Positions 1 to 11,131 of a stretch of 64,000 nt of DNA are shown here, piece by piece (positions within the stretch are counted from its first letter, which is position 1; each line of letters begins with the position of its first letter). The stretch comes from Elgaria multicarinata webbii (Eukaryota; Chordata; Lepidosauria; Squamata; Anguidae). The stretch spans positions 5,791,001-5,855,000 of the forward strand of contig NC_086182.1 in assembly GCF_023053635.1 (NCBI RefSeq), written 5' to 3'. The notes under the pieces are model-generated. The model did not search any database. It worked only from the letters and a program-made list of their open reading frames with translations, and was not told the DNA's origin. A program made the translations under genes and the position numbers.

Positions 1-170
1 TTTAAATCTGGTCACTCTAGTATAGCTCCTGCAGCTTTCACTGTGGTGATGAAGAGGGAATTTCACCAGGTTCTCCATATATACAAATGACACCTGCTGA
101 AATTCCCTTTTCTATGCAACTGTTAAAGATACAGGAGCCCTGTCCTCCTTTTCATATGGTCACCCTATGG
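1..170. repeat. Family A fold-back hAT MITE, right half cut by window start
   Basis: Matches the right half of the complete copy at 1031-1349, ending in the terminal sequence CATATGGTCACCCTA. The left half lies outside the window. Confidence 0.85.
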
Positions 171-299
171 TATGTGGTTTTTTGGGGGGTGGGGGTGGTT
201 GTATCAGGCCCAGCTCCTAAACCTTTAATTGCAGACATCCCCTTCAGTCAACGTCCATACTAGGAAATGTGTGCCTATCTGTTTAATTCCTGCATATCA

Positions 300-642
300 G
301 TCTGTTCTGTGTAGGGCGACCATATGAAAAGGAGGACAGGGCTCCTGTATCTTTAACAGTTGTAGAGAAAAGGGATTTTCAGCAGGTGTTATTTGTATGC
401 ATACAGCATCTGGTGAAATTCGCTCTTCATCGCAATAGTTAAAGCTGCAGGTGCCCTCCTCTCTTTTGTATCTGGTCAAGAGGGCAGGAATCCTGCAGCT
501 TTAACTGTTATGATGAAGACAAAATTTCACCAGGTGCTACATGTATTCAAATGACACTTGCTGAAATTCCCTTTTCTATACAACTTTAAAGATACAGGAG
601 CCCTGTCCTCCTTTTCATATGGTCGCCCTACACAGAACAGAC
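300..642. repeat. Family A fold-back hAT MITE with inverted flanks
   Basis: The element runs from TAGGGCGACC at 312 to GGTCGCCCTA at 630. Arms of more than 55 bases pair with few mismatches. Unlike other copies the symmetry continues about 12 bases beyond each end: GTCTGTTCTGTG on the left is the exact reverse complement of CACAGAACAGAC on the right, and no direct target duplication is present. Confidence 0.85.
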
Positions 643-819
643 TCTGTGGCACCTCCAGGTCCATATGCAGTCTACCTGTGTGTGCCAGATGTTGGGGACA
701 AGCCACAGGGTTGGGCTATTGCCTTAATGTCCTGCTTCCCCCAGGCATCTTCTTGGGTTGCCTACTGGAGGATGCTGAAATGGACCTACTTTTTTCTGAT
801 CTAGTGGAGCTCTTATGCC

Positions 820-930
820 AGGGTGGTCAGACACAGAAGAGGACAAGGCTCCTGAGCTTTTAGAAGAGGGAATTTCAGCAAGTGTTTGTTGTCATGCGAG
901 GTGCAAGCGCCCTGCCCTCGTTTGCATCTG
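820..930. repeat. Degenerate family A MITE fragment
   Basis: Holds GAGGACAAGGCTCCTGAGC, GAAGAGGGAATTTCAGCA and a CCCTGCCCTCGTTTGCATCT segment in the family A order, but is strongly diverged and lacks clear ends. Confidence 0.5.
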
Positions 931-1030
931 GCCATCTTTTCTTATGCTCTTGGGGGCACAGGAGCTGGGCTAGTTACAAAGAAAATAAAACTGGTAACTC
1001 TACATCTTGGCTTTTCCTAAAAATATAAGG

Positions 1031-1349
1031 TAGGGTAACCATATGAAAAGGAGGACAGGGCTCCTGTATCTTTAACAGTTGTATTGAAAAGGGAATTTCA
1101 GCAGGGGTCATTTGCATGTATGCAGCACCTGGTGCAATTCCCTCTTCATCACACCAGTTAAAGCTGCAGGTGCCCTGCCCTCTTTTAAATCTGGTCACTC
1201 TAGTATAGCTTCTGCAGCTTTAACTGTTGTGGTGAAGAGGAAATTTCACCAGGTTCCCCATATATACAAATGACACCTGCTGAAATTCCCTTTTCTATGC
1301 AACTGTTAAAGATACAGGAGCCCTGTCCTCCTTTTCATAGGGTTGCCCT
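1031..1349. repeat. Family A fold-back hAT MITE, complete, exact 8-bp duplication
   Basis: A 319-bp palindromic element from TAGGGTAACC to GGTTGCCCT, flanked by exact 8-bp direct repeats ATATAAGG at 1023-1030 and 1350-1357. An 8-bp duplication is the signature of hAT transposition. It has no coding capacity and must have been moved in trans. Confidence 0.9.
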
Positions 1350-1359
1350 ATATAAGGAG

Positions 1360-1540
1360 ACCCATGGTGGCTTAGGCCAGAGACCCAGCATGGCTCTGTG
1401 TTCACACATTCTTTTCACACAGTGGCCAACCAGCTGCCCATAGGAAAAGCACAGACAGGACTTGAGTGTGCCAGCAGCACCCTCCCATCCAGGTTCTCCA
1501 GGAACTGACATAACTGGTTTCCTACATCCATGTCTTCACT
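1360..1540. repeat. Interspersed repeat fragment (LINE 3' end type)
   Basis: CACACAGTGGCCAACCAGCT with the following CCCATAGGAAAAGC matches a common reptilian repeat also seen at 60221-60295. Boundaries are approximate. Confidence 0.45.
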
Positions 1541-2563
1541 TTAAAACACAGTAAGGTTGCCAACTTCTTTATTGGCTCCTGAGCCCTTTAACACGAGCTT
1601 AAACTGTGATTGTGCATGCTAGAGGGTGGTGACTTCACCTGGTGATCACTGCAGATCAAGCTGTCACAAAAAGCACAGGAACAGAACCAGTAAATTTTGT
1701 TCTGCTTAGCTGGCAAATCTGGGGTGTGCCCTGCACAGATTCTTGGGGTGCACAGGAGCCAGGAGAGGCACAAAATGGAGCACCAACGTAACATCAATAC
1801 TGGTTCTACCTTGGCTTGCTTCTATTACTGGAGTTTAATCTAGTGCTTTTGTTCACTCATTTCTTACATGTTTATGCTGCCTTTCATATTAATTTTTTTA
1901 AAAAATATATATAGCTTGTTTGGTATTTCTACTGGTTTTGAGTCACAAAGGGGGATTTTTTTCAACCGTTTCAAAAACTTCATCAGAAAATCAAGGGGAT
2001 TCTTGGGTATAAAAAGAATAGTGTTTTCTCAAAATAATAGCTCTCATCAGACTTGCTACATGGATCTACTAGGATTTCATGCCCCACAAAATAAAATTGG
2101 CTTCCCTCCCATCTGTTAATCAACTAACGGCTTGGATTGCTTAATCTATAGATCCAGTCTATCTGTCTCTCACACTCATATCCTATTTAAAAAGGAAGGA
2201 AGGAAGAAAGAAAGAAGTAAACCTTTCTGGTCCTCAAAAAAATGCCAAAATTCACAGTGGGGCAATACGGTTCTCAGGAACAACTAAAATGTCACCAAAA
2301 AGTAGTGAGCAAGCTTTCGAATTCTCTAGAACTCATCATTGGATGAGATGTTAAGCAAAGCAAGACGTAGGAGTGAGAGAAAAAGCCATAAAGTCTGTAT
2401 TTAGTCACAGTCTTAAACTGGAATGTAGGAGGAGACTGCAGACTTAATGGGATTAGGCCGTACTAGGTGCTGTTCTGTTTTCAGTCTTTCATCTGGGATT
2501 GCTGGGACACAGAAGCACACGGTGGTTAATCTCCCACTTTTGAAAATATCACTTCCAACCATT

Positions 2564-2771
2564 ATAGAATCATAGAATCATAGAATAGCAGAGTTGGAAG
2601 GGGCCTACGAGGCCCTGGAGTCCAACCCCCTGCTCAATGCAGGAATCCACCTTAAAGTATACTTGACAGAGGGTTGTCCAGCTGCCTCTTGAATGACTCT
2701 AGTGTGGGAGAGCCCACAACCTCCCTAGGTCACTGGTTCCATTGTCGTACTGCTCTAACCGTACGACAATG
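2564..2771 (-). mobile_element. CR1 LINE 3' fragment ending in a small foldback
   Basis: Starts with the CR1 3' terminal octamer repeats (ATAGAATC type), then GAGTTGGAAGGGGCCTACGA and the usual 3' UTR to about 2760. There the CR1 sequence stops and an exact inverted copy of 11 bases (2740-2750 versus 2761-2771) follows, which marks an abnormal 5' junction. Confidence 0.9.
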
Positions 2772-3042
2772 AAATCAGTTGCTCTTTGTTTAGAAAACTG
2801 TGTTACTTGAATGGGACTCCCAGCATCCTCAGACTCTCCAGGCACTGGTCCAGTACACTGTGGTAGGAATTAATTTCAGAGGGCTGTGAGTTCGAGTCCC
2901 ACTGTGCCCCAAACCAGAACCAGCCGTTGCTCTAACACCTGGATCATTTTGGTTGCCCGTTTCTGCACCTTTCCCAGCTCTGCAAACTCCTTTTTGAAGT
3001 GCACTAACTGTACTATTCTTACTTTGCCTTTTAGGGAGACTT

Positions 3043-3157
3043 CATAGAATCATAGAATCATAGAATAGCAGAGTTGGAAGGGGCCTACAAGGCCATCGAG
3101 TCCAACCCCCTGCTCAATGCAGGAATCCACCCTAAAGCATCCCTGACAGATGGTTGA
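3043..3157 (-). mobile_element. CR1 LINE 3' end fragment
   Basis: About 115 bases of CR1 3' UTR on the minus strand, including the terminal octamer repeats and TCCAACCCCCTGCTCAATGC; severely 5'-truncated. Confidence 0.92.
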
Positions 3158-3354
3158 GGACACCTCCTTAAAATGTGCACACAGGAGCTGCCATCTCTGG
3201 GTTTTTTGCGGCCTCTTTCCTCTGAGCGCTGAGAACAGGTGCAAATTGTCCCTTGTGCGCACTCAGGGATATGAAGGCACCACAAAAGGCACAACTTTGG
3301 GTTTTACAAAAGACAGCTGCTGTGTCTCACTTTAAACCCTGGGTAACATATTAC

Positions 3355-3475
3355 ATTACATTATATTATTTATTTATTTGTGCCATTTATATACCGCTGA
3401 ATAAAACAAAGTTGCTCAGTGGTTATTATTGGTCGGTGTGTGTGTGTGTGTGAGAGAGAGGTGTGTGTGTGTGCG
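3355..3475 (-). repeat. L2-type 3' tail fragment followed by TG/GA microsatellite
   Basis: TTATTTATTTATTTGTGCCA with TTTATATACCGCTGAATAA is the reverse-oriented L2 3' tail; a (TG)n(GA)n(TG)n tract follows at 3437-3472. Confidence 0.6.
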
Positions 3476-3639
3476 CCTCCAACCACTATGTATGATAACC
3501 GATTTGGCTTCTATTGACTTCTACTTTGTGACACCTAAAATGAATGCCTAACTTTGCGAATATAGCTGCTACCATGTCTCATTTTACTTCTGTTCTCTGC
3601 CTCTGGAGGGATACGGATGTATTTTGAATAGGGCTCTAG

Positions 3640-4222
3640 ACAGATCCAAGTAAACGCAACTCACTGATCAGGGGGCTGGAGCATCTCCCCTAGGAGGGAA
3701 GGTGACAACAGCTGGGATTATTTAGCTTGGAGAAAAGGCAAGGAAGAGGAGACACAAGATAGAGGGGTACAAAATTATACATGGTGTGGAGAATGTGGAG
3801 AGGGAGGCATTCCCCCCCAATGCTAGAACCCAGCAGGATCTGTACATTTAAAAAACACTGGAAGCCACCTTCATCCCATGAAGCTGATCGCTGGGAGATT
3901 CAGGACAGATAAAAGGAAGGACCTTCTCCACACAACGCAGAGTCAAACAATGGCTCTTGCTATCACAAGAGGTACTGAGGGCCACCAATTTGGTTAGACA
4001 AATTCCTGGAGGAGAAGGCGATCCATGCTGATGGCTTTATGCTACTTCCAGTCTCAGAGGCAATAAGCCTATGTACACCAGTTGCTGGGGAACATGGGCA
4101 CTGTTGCACTCAAGTCCTGCTTGTTGATTTGTTGTCAACAGCTGGTCAGCCACTGTGTGAACAGAATGCTGGACTAGATGAACCCTTGGTCTGATCCAGC
4201 ATCAGGGCTCTTCTTATGTTTT
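3640..4222 (+). mobile_element. LINE 3' end (CR1/L2 group), degenerate
   Basis: Plus-strand remnant of a LINE reverse transcriptase C-terminus and 3' UTR, aligning with the copy at 35560-36060. Recognisable stretches are GGAGAATGTGGAGAGGGAGG, the LGGRF-RTDKRK-type segment near 3890 and the 3' end GGACTAGATGAACCCTTGGT. Its frame is broken many times. Confidence 0.7.
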
Positions 4223-4520
4223 TAAGTAACTTCCAAGTGTTATGCTTTCAAAAACTGGAGGTCCACCATAGTTCTTCTTTGCCCCAAAAGCACTTGGGTG
4301 CTGATAATTTAACGACACCTGCACACCAACTCCTACAAACCATTTTGAGATTAGGGTGTTGCCTGCAGTTATCATGGGAGCTACACCTGCGGAAATGCCC
4401 TCTATTACACATCTATTAAAGATGTGACAACCCTGTCCTCTTTTTGCATCCTGACTCTTTTAATCTGCAGGTCTTATGACTTTAACATCATGCCAGTGTT
4501 CTCTTTTTCAATCTCTCTCC

Positions 4521-4550
4521 TCCCCTCCCCTCCCCTCCCCTCCCCTCCCA
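4521..4550 (+). repeat. (TCCCC)n simple repeat
   Basis: A short pure pentanucleotide tract of about six units. Confidence 0.9.
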
Positions 4551-4668
4551 CGGCATTCAGCCTGCTGAAGAACTCTGGAGAATCTGAAAGCTTGCTCACT
4601 ATTATTTTTTGACATTTTGGCTGGTCCTGATAAAAGGCATTGCCCTACTGTGGATTTTGGATATTATA

Positions 4669-5971
4669 GGGCCTAATCTACCCCTGGAGGCCTCCCGGGA
4701 GTGGGAGGGATGACTGCCACGACACAGGCTCTGAACACCAGGCCTGGCCGCGGCTACTCCCTGCTCAAGCCAAGCACCACCGCTTGATACGCCTGAGGCG
4801 AGGAATAAAAACCACCTTCCTCCAAACTATGTGGAGAAAGGGGTTAAATGGAGAAGGATTTCAATATATAAAATAATACACTAGGAGTTATATGTGCTGA
4901 GGTGAATTATTGTCAGAGTGGGTGCTAAATGTATAAACTTCAGATGATTAATGCCAAACAGACCTGTGGGATTTTTGTGGTAGTTAAACCAAAATAATTA
5001 AAATTTATTTTAAAAAGTTCACAAGCCTTGTTTCAAAATAAAACCTTTAAAAAACCTTTTTGAAACCTTTCATCCAATCCTTTCACTCGTTCACATACGC
5101 GCTTTCCTTTCTCCCACACAATCACTCTTGAGCTTTTTTAATTATCTGTATTGATTAATATATATCAACTACGTGCACGCCACACTCCAAAGACACCACT
5201 CTCTACACTGACCCTCAAATTTCCCAGAACTTAAGTACTCTAAACACAGAGAGCACTAAAGACTCTACGAGTACCTAAAAGGTCCCCCTCAATCCCCTCT
5301 GTCCTTCCCTTATATATCACTCCTCCCCCTCCCCAGACATTCTAACTCCGCCCACTCAGGCCAACATTCTAAACTCACCACAGACTTACCAATACTCAGA
5401 CATGCATTTGGGAACTGACTTGTGGGGTGTAACGCCACAATGACCACTGGGTTTTGCACTTCCGGGATCGTCCCACAGGGGCCACATGCCAGCAAGTCTT
5501 CCCGGAAGTAAAGGAGGGCCGTTCCAGCGCGCCATTTTTTTTACAAGCGGAGACATTTGCACTACAGCGTTGGCACAGCCCTGTACGAAGGTATTAAAAA
5601 ACAAACAAACAAACCACACACTCAACGAACTCGGCACTGGAAGGCACTGAGAGCCATCGCAAATGTGGCAAAAATGCTCTCCCACTCACCTCCGATGCCC
5701 ACAGACTCCCCCCGCACAGCTCCTTGCCCGTTTCCTGATCCCTGCTGCTTGCGGGGAAGAGAGAGGACCCCGAGAGGGAGAGCCACACTGCCCGTAGACC
5801 TCGGGATTGTCCCGAGACCGGAGGAAAAAATGGGACGAAAGCAGTCCCAGATATCCCGAGAGAACTGAGTGGTGGTCCCCGGTTCACCCCAAGATCAGCT
5901 GTGGGGCATTCAGACCCGCAGGGATGGCATTGAGTCCACCCCGGGATAAATGGCAGGTGTAGATTAGGCCT
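4669..5971. mobile_element. Family I non-autonomous hAT-like element, 1.3 kb
   Basis: Terminal inverted repeats GGGCCTAATCTACCCCTGG and the complement of TGGCAGGTGTAGATTAGGCCT match over about 17 positions. Flanks ATATTATA (4661-4668) and TTATTATA (5972-5979) agree at 7 of 8 bases, as expected for an aged hAT duplication. The interior is mixed AT-rich and GC-rich sequence with no transposase frame. It is larger than the other MITEs here and may be a deletion derivative. Confidence 0.78.
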
Positions 5972-6221
5972 TTATTATAAATGCCCAGGAAACACTTTGA
6001 TTTTCCTTTCTCGGCCGCTAGTTACTTGAGACTTCCCTATGCTTCAGCGTGTTGCTGAAAACTGATCTATTGCGAAGTTCTTCTGCGCAGTCACCACCGT
6101 AGAGAAATGGGGAAAAGATGATTTTCCAAACACTTCCCCACATGCTAGGGAAAGTTTTTGCAAGCTGAATTTCTATGACTCAGCTTCCAAGAGCAAAGCC
6201 AAGGGGTGGGGGACGTGTTAA

Positions 6222-6341
6222 GGGTGCAATCCTACGCTTGTTTAGCCAGAAAAGAAGTCCTACAACTCCCTGCACGCTGGCTGGGGAACACTGGGAGTTG
6301 TAGGACTTTTGTTCTGTCTAAACATGTATAGAATTGCGCCC
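6222..6341. repeat. Family E Harbinger-like palindromic MITE
   Basis: A 120-bp palindrome from GGGTGCAATCCTACGC to GAATTGCGCCC, flanked on both sides by TAA. Three-bp TWA duplications are typical of PIF/Harbinger. It contains CCTACAACTCCCTGCACGC and its inverted partner. Confidence 0.82.
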
Positions 6342-6416
6342 TAACAGTCCTAATCTTATCTGGCCTAAGGATCATGGTTTGCCTTCATATTCAGATATGC
6401 AGAATGGTGCATTTAC

Positions 6417-6687
6417 TAGGGCTGTGATCCGCTTCGCTTTGGATCGTAGAAGCGATAGCGAAGCGTCCTGATTCGCCTCCGACAAAGGCAGAGACGGATC
6501 AGGTCAGGGGAACTGCGGATCGAGACGAAGCGGATTGAGACCAAGCGGATCCTTCGCCTCAATCCGGAGCGCCAAAAAAAAAGGTAAGTGGGGGCTTACC
6601 TGGTGCTGCCGCAGTCTGTGCAGTGATGGCGGCAGAGCCAGGTAAGGAGCAGGGGGGAGCGGATCGGGGGTTCCGTGCACAGCCCTA
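6417..6687. repeat. Family D hAT MITE, complete, exact 8-bp duplication
   Basis: A 271-bp element from TAGGGCTGTG to CACAGCCCTA, flanked by exact GCATTTAC repeats at 6409-6416 and 6688-6695. The interior is CpG-rich and contains consensus splice-donor strings (AGGTAAGTGG and CCAGGTAAGG on +, CTTACCTGG giving CCAGGTAAG on -). No coding capacity. Confidence 0.92.
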
Positions 6688-6699
6688 GCATTTACCTCT

Positions 6700-8340
6700 G
6701 CTAGGGTCGACATCCCTTTGGACAGCCCTGCTCCTGTGCGTTTCACTTCAGTCCGATGTGCAGAAATTTAAGCTTTTCCAGGAGTGGAGTTAAAGTGAAG
6801 GAAGACGACGCATTACCTGCTTAATTTCTGCTCATCTGGCTGCCGTTAAAATTCTAGGAGCTGGGCCCAGCCCAAAGGTGGCAAAGCTAGATGTATTCCA
6901 AGTAGTCACCGAAGCGCCCTTGTGCAAATTGCTTTCCACTGCTGCTTCTCACCGGTGAGGAGGCGCTCCCGTGCAAGAGCCCTAATATTACTGCGAGTCG
7001 GTCCTGGCATTTGCAAAACTGGAGCTTTCATTTTGATATTGGAAAGTACCCTGTACTCATTTGGTCAGACACCTCAAAACCACAATTAAAATAGCTCCGG
7101 AAAGCCCAGGATCTTCTGGAAATGAACAAGTCAAAAATGAATCATATCCTAACCCCTTTGACCTGGGGTAGAAAGAATGCAACCAAACCACAGGATGAAT
7201 TTTTCAGGTTTTAGCAGTTGAGGTGAGCCAACCCTGCAAAATATCCTGTTAGAATGAGCAGTTTTCATTTGTGCTGATTGCAACCTTTTAACCTGACAAT
7301 TTTTCATAAGGATACCAACTATTATTATTTTTTATTTATTTGTTCCTCTTGTGCGTTAACAGATATTAGTGGGTGAGAATGCTTAGTTCCATGCTGGGAA
7401 ATGCTCCGGTTGCTGATTTCTGCAGACTGGCTGCTGTCGAGGACACAGGAGCAGTCCAGAGCAATTTTTCTGGTCAGTTGGCACCCTTAGATTTTAACTT
7501 GGCAGATTATGGACAAAACGGTCCAGCCATTCTCTACACCTGCAAGGCAAAACAGGTAGGATTCAACAGGCCCGTTATGGTCACAGTTAAGGTTGTCAGG
7601 TTACAATGTGGTGATTGTCTGGTTACCATTAAATCCTCCAGTAGGAGCTGAATCCTGCACAACAGTTCCCAGTCCTGCTCAGCTTCCTGCCCTGGATATT
7701 TCATCCAAACTCCTCCTCCTTCACCTGTTCTAGCGAGGAAGACTATACAGGTGTTGCACAGCTGGTTATGGAAGGCAGACAAGAGGGCCAGGGATGTTGG
7801 TGGGCACATAGGACACAAATTTGCATTAAATTGGCACATGTTGATTCATATCTCTATATGCAAATATAGAAATACTGACCTGGATTTATTTAAATTTCAT
7901 GGCAGGCAAAGCAAGCCAATTAATTTCTCATCCAAATAATCTTAAATTTAAAAAAGTTCTATTAATTTGCACCTGCCCCAGATCATCCCAAACCAATGGA
8001 AAAAGCCCCCCCCCATGTTTCGTTGTCATGCAGGAAGAGATATTTTTGGCATGGGGAGGGGAGAGTGAACCCTTTCTCTCCCCAGCTGCAACCCCCCCTT
8101 GGAAATTGCCCCCAGCATGGCAAGGAAAGTAAGAAAAAGAATATCCATTGATGCTATTTGACACTCAGGGCTCTGGGGAAGAGATTTGGGTCCAGGACCG
8201 CCCAGGCCTACCGGTGCTGCAGATTCCTAACCAGGAAGGAAATTGGCAAGAGAAACCATGGTTTCTTTGGCTGCTGTTCTTTTGGTGAATTTAAAGGGAT
8301 AGAGTAAATATCTGGCTTGGATATAATTGTGAGTACCCTT
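6700..8340. other. Intergenic stretch, no gene recognised
   Basis: AT-rich sequence without recognisable genes or repeat families. A 92-codon + frame at 7373-7651 has no family motif, promoter or splice support and is treated as chance. Confidence 0.6.
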
Positions 8341-8344
8341 CTAG

Positions 8345-8539
8345 CAGGGGAGGCTGGTGGCTCCAGTGTCAGTGGGGTGGTGAATCCACTCCAGGTTTCA
8401 GTTGGAACCAGTCAGAGCTAAAAAGTTATCCAAGATTGGGAGGCACCTTGGAGAGCTCCTTTAGAGTTCTGACTGGTTCTGACTGAAACCCAGAGCGGAT
8501 TCAATGCCCCACTGACATCGGAGCCACCAGCCTCGACTG
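8345..8539. repeat. Family B fold-back MITE
   Basis: A palindromic element of about 195 bp with ends CAGGGGAGGCTGGTGGCTCC and the inverted partner ending CCACCAGCCTCGACTG. CAG...CTG termini fit hAT. This copy has no matching flanks; the copy at 56056-56242 does. Confidence 0.85.
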
Positions 8540-8674
8540 CATTTTTGATATGTGGTAGAGTGTAGTCAGAGCCACCTCCAGAAGGAAGGGCAGCCTGGGC
8601 GAGGGATGTCTTTAGCCCCCCCCCTCCCGTGATTCAACTTGTCAATATGTTGAAATGCAATTTGCATGCATGAT

Positions 8675-8943
8675 TAGGGTGGCCATATCAAAAAGAGGAC
8701 AGGGCCCCTGTATCTTTAACAGTTGCATAGGAAAGGGAATTTCAGCAGTTAAAGATGCAGGAGCTAAACTACAGTGACCAGACACAACAGAAGGCAGGGC
8801 TCCTGCAGCTTTCATTGTTGGGATGAAGAGGGAATTCACCAGATGCTGCATGCATGCCAATGACACCTGCTGCTGAAATTCCCTTTTCTACACAACTGTT
8901 AAAGATACAAGAGCCCTGTCCTCCTTGCCATATGGTCACTGAT
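8675..8943. repeat. Family A fold-back hAT MITE
   Basis: A shortened copy from TAGGGTGGCCATATC to CATATGGTCACTGAT. Flanks TGCATGAT (8667-8674) and GGCATGAT (8944-8951) match at 7 of 8 bases. Confidence 0.85.
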
Positions 8944-9214
8944 GGCATGATTTATCCCTCTCGTATAAAATGATACATTTACAGGCATGCATGGATTTGA
9001 TCGCATTCACTCACATGCACACCACGTGTCGAGTGGGTGCTGAGGTTGTAATTTCCCCCATGCATTAAAAGCGAGAGAGAACATTTCACTCAAAGCTGGC
9101 TTCGAAGCTCAGTGCTAATGGCATTACAGGGGAAGGCCGACTGCTTGTACTCTTTGTCAGGCTGTTGAATGGATAGTTGAAAACGTAGCCCATGAAAGAA
9201 TTTCATAGAGAAGG

Positions 9215-9712
9215 GAATTTCAGGAGCTGCCAGTCCATGTCTGGGCCCAATTCAAAGTGCTGGTACCAACAGTTAAAGCCCTAAATATTTGGGACCAGGT
9301 TATGTGAAGGATCGCCTCCTCTCGTATGTACCTTCCCAGACCCTAAGATCACCTTCAGGGGTCCTTTTCCACGAGCCCCTGCCAAAGGAAATGAGGAGGG
9401 CCTTCTCTGATGTGGCACCCCGGCTGTGGAATGAGCTCTCTAGAGAGGTTTGCCTGGCACCTACGTTGTACTCCATCCAGCGTACTCCTTTCTCGGTATT
9501 TTAGCATCCTAGACTTTTAGCCCTGCTGTTCTAAATCAGTATTTTAAATCTCTGCATTGCTGCTCAATTATATTCTGGTTATGCTTTTATGTTGTGGTTT
9601 TAAGCTTCTGTATTTTATATTTTATGCCGCCGTACCTGATGGTTTTAATTTTTGTGAACCGCCTAGAGAGGTTCGGCTATTGGGCTTTGTCGAAATAAAT
9701 GAGTGAATGAAG
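9215..9712 (+). mobile_element. L2-clade LINE 3' fragment
   Basis: Plus-strand remnant of the reverse transcriptase C-terminus: GPGYVKDRLLSYVPSQTLRS, then LPKEMRRAFSDVAPRLWNEL in one frame, followed by 3' UTR with GTGAACCGCCTAGAGAGGTT and an AATAAATGAGTGAATG tail. 5'-truncated; the frame ends early compared with the copy at 34009-34657. Confidence 0.88.
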
Positions 9713-9719
9713 CTCGTCA

Positions 9720-10160
9720 TGCAGGGCCAGACCTCTCATGAGGCAGGGTGAATCCCCTGGCTCAGGCGATGACATGGGGAAAGCAGCAAATTGTGCCAGG
9801 AGGGCTGCCTTCTGCCACCTTGCTGCAGCGAGGTGGATGTTCTGGAAAGCCTGGCCATCCACTTTCCCACTGTGGAATCTCTTGCAGTGGGAAAGGTGGC
9901 CAGCAGGGCTGTCCAGAGATGCTGCCCACCCTCCAGAACATCTACTGGAATGCCGCCACTCCACTCTGCCACTCCGGCAAAATCTGCAGCAGGGGCCATC
10001 CGGAGTGGCCACCTGTGCTCCGGCTTGCTCTGAGCATCTCAAAAGTGAAAAAGAAGGCAGGCAGGTTCTCTGCAGAGAAGCATCAGACAGAGAAAGTGGC
10101 TGGCAGGGCTCTTCAGACGGTCGGCCCGGCCCAAATGTCTGGCTCTGAGGGGGTCCTTCC
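9720..10160. repeat. Family C-like GC-rich element with internal inverted repeats
   Basis: Starts CAGGGCCAGACC and has GGCTCAGGCGATGACATGGG, resembling the copy at 15655-16110. The interior has short inverted repeats (TTTCCCACTG with CAGTGGGAAA) and repeated TTCTGGAAAGCC-type modules. Long minus-strand open frames here arise from GC content. Confidence 0.55.
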
Positions 10161-10189
10161 TCAGAGCCAGGCATTGTGGGAGGGGTGTC

Positions 10190-10262
10190 CCAGGAGATCG
10201 CCTCTACCGCCGGGAATGCTGGGAGTTGCAGTCCAACACACCTGGAGAGCATCAGGTTAGAG
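10190..10262. repeat. Family G fold-back MITE, half copy
   Basis: Contains GAATGCTGGGAGTTGCAGTC followed by CAACACACCTGGAGAGC, the right arm of a repeat whose complete forms are palindromic (for example 38216-38332). Confidence 0.65.
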
Positions 10263-10825
10263 GAAGTCTGCTCTAGAGCCCCAGGGGAGGGTGCTGAAAC
10301 CGGCTCGCACTCTGAAAAGGCACCTCCCTGCAAATCTCCATGCACCCCTTGCCAGGCGAAAGAGAAACTGTGGCTTGCCAGTGGAAGGGAATAGAAAGCC
10401 GGGGCTGTCCCTGGTGAATGGGGCCAACTGGATTCCATGTTAATTAGCGGGAGGGCGCCTCATTTGAACAGCTGGCTCAACCGCACACCTGGAGGCATGT
10501 GGGTGGGTGGGGGGTGAGACAGAGCCCCTCCAGGGCCATGTCTAACAGATGGTTTTGTGGCTGAAATAGCAACCTGTCCCATTACAATATTCAAGACGGA
10601 AATATCTGAATGACTGAGGCCTAACCGATATTCAGAAGAATCTTTTTTCTTTTTTAGCGCCAGGGCCCCTGCAGAGATGCTCAGGCATGGCTATTGAAAC
10701 CTCCAGAGGAATGGGGTTTCAGGGCCAGAGCACAGTCAGAAAGAACGCCTCTCTTTATGCCCTATCATGGCAACGCTCTAGACTTGCTAATGTTTCTCTT
10801 AATTAGCTATGTCGTTGTGCCTGTG

Positions 10826-11131
10826 TAAGGTGACCCTATGAAAAGGAGGACCAGGCTCTTGTATCTTTAACAGTTGCATATGAATTTCAGCAGGTGTCAT
10901 TTGTATGCATGCAGCACCTGGTGAAATCCCCTCTTCATCCCAACAGTGAAAGCTGCCGGAGCCCTGCCCTCTTTTAAATGTGGTCACTCTAGTATAGCTC
11001 CTGCAGCTTTCACTGTTGGGATGAAGAGGGAATTGCACCAGGTGCTGCATGCATGCAAATGACACCTGCTGAAATTCAATACAACTGTTAAAGATACAGG
11101 AATCCGGTCCTCCTTTTCATATGGTCACCCT
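10826..11131. repeat. Family A fold-back hAT MITE
   Basis: Near full length, from TAAGGTGACCCTATG to CATATGGTCACCCT, with the central joint TCTAGTATAGCTCCTGCAGC shared by other copies. Flanking duplication not evident. Confidence 0.88.

Noticed and set aside
2885-2915. Box B-like GAGTTCGAGTCCC, possible tRNA gene
   Set aside because: No box A or cloverleaf partner upstream.
4669-5971. Separate gene between 5386 and 5887
   Set aside because: Frames on both strands overlap and lie wholly inside a terminal-inverted-repeat element; none resembles a transposase.
7373-7651. 92-codon + frame with a natural-looking protein
   Set aside because: No known family signature, no splice or promoter context, and the length is within chance for this composition.
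9677-10438. 253-codon minus-strand open frame
   Set aside because: It lies in a GC-rich family C-like repeat with other long frames on both strands, has no family motif, and its sequence is repeat-like.
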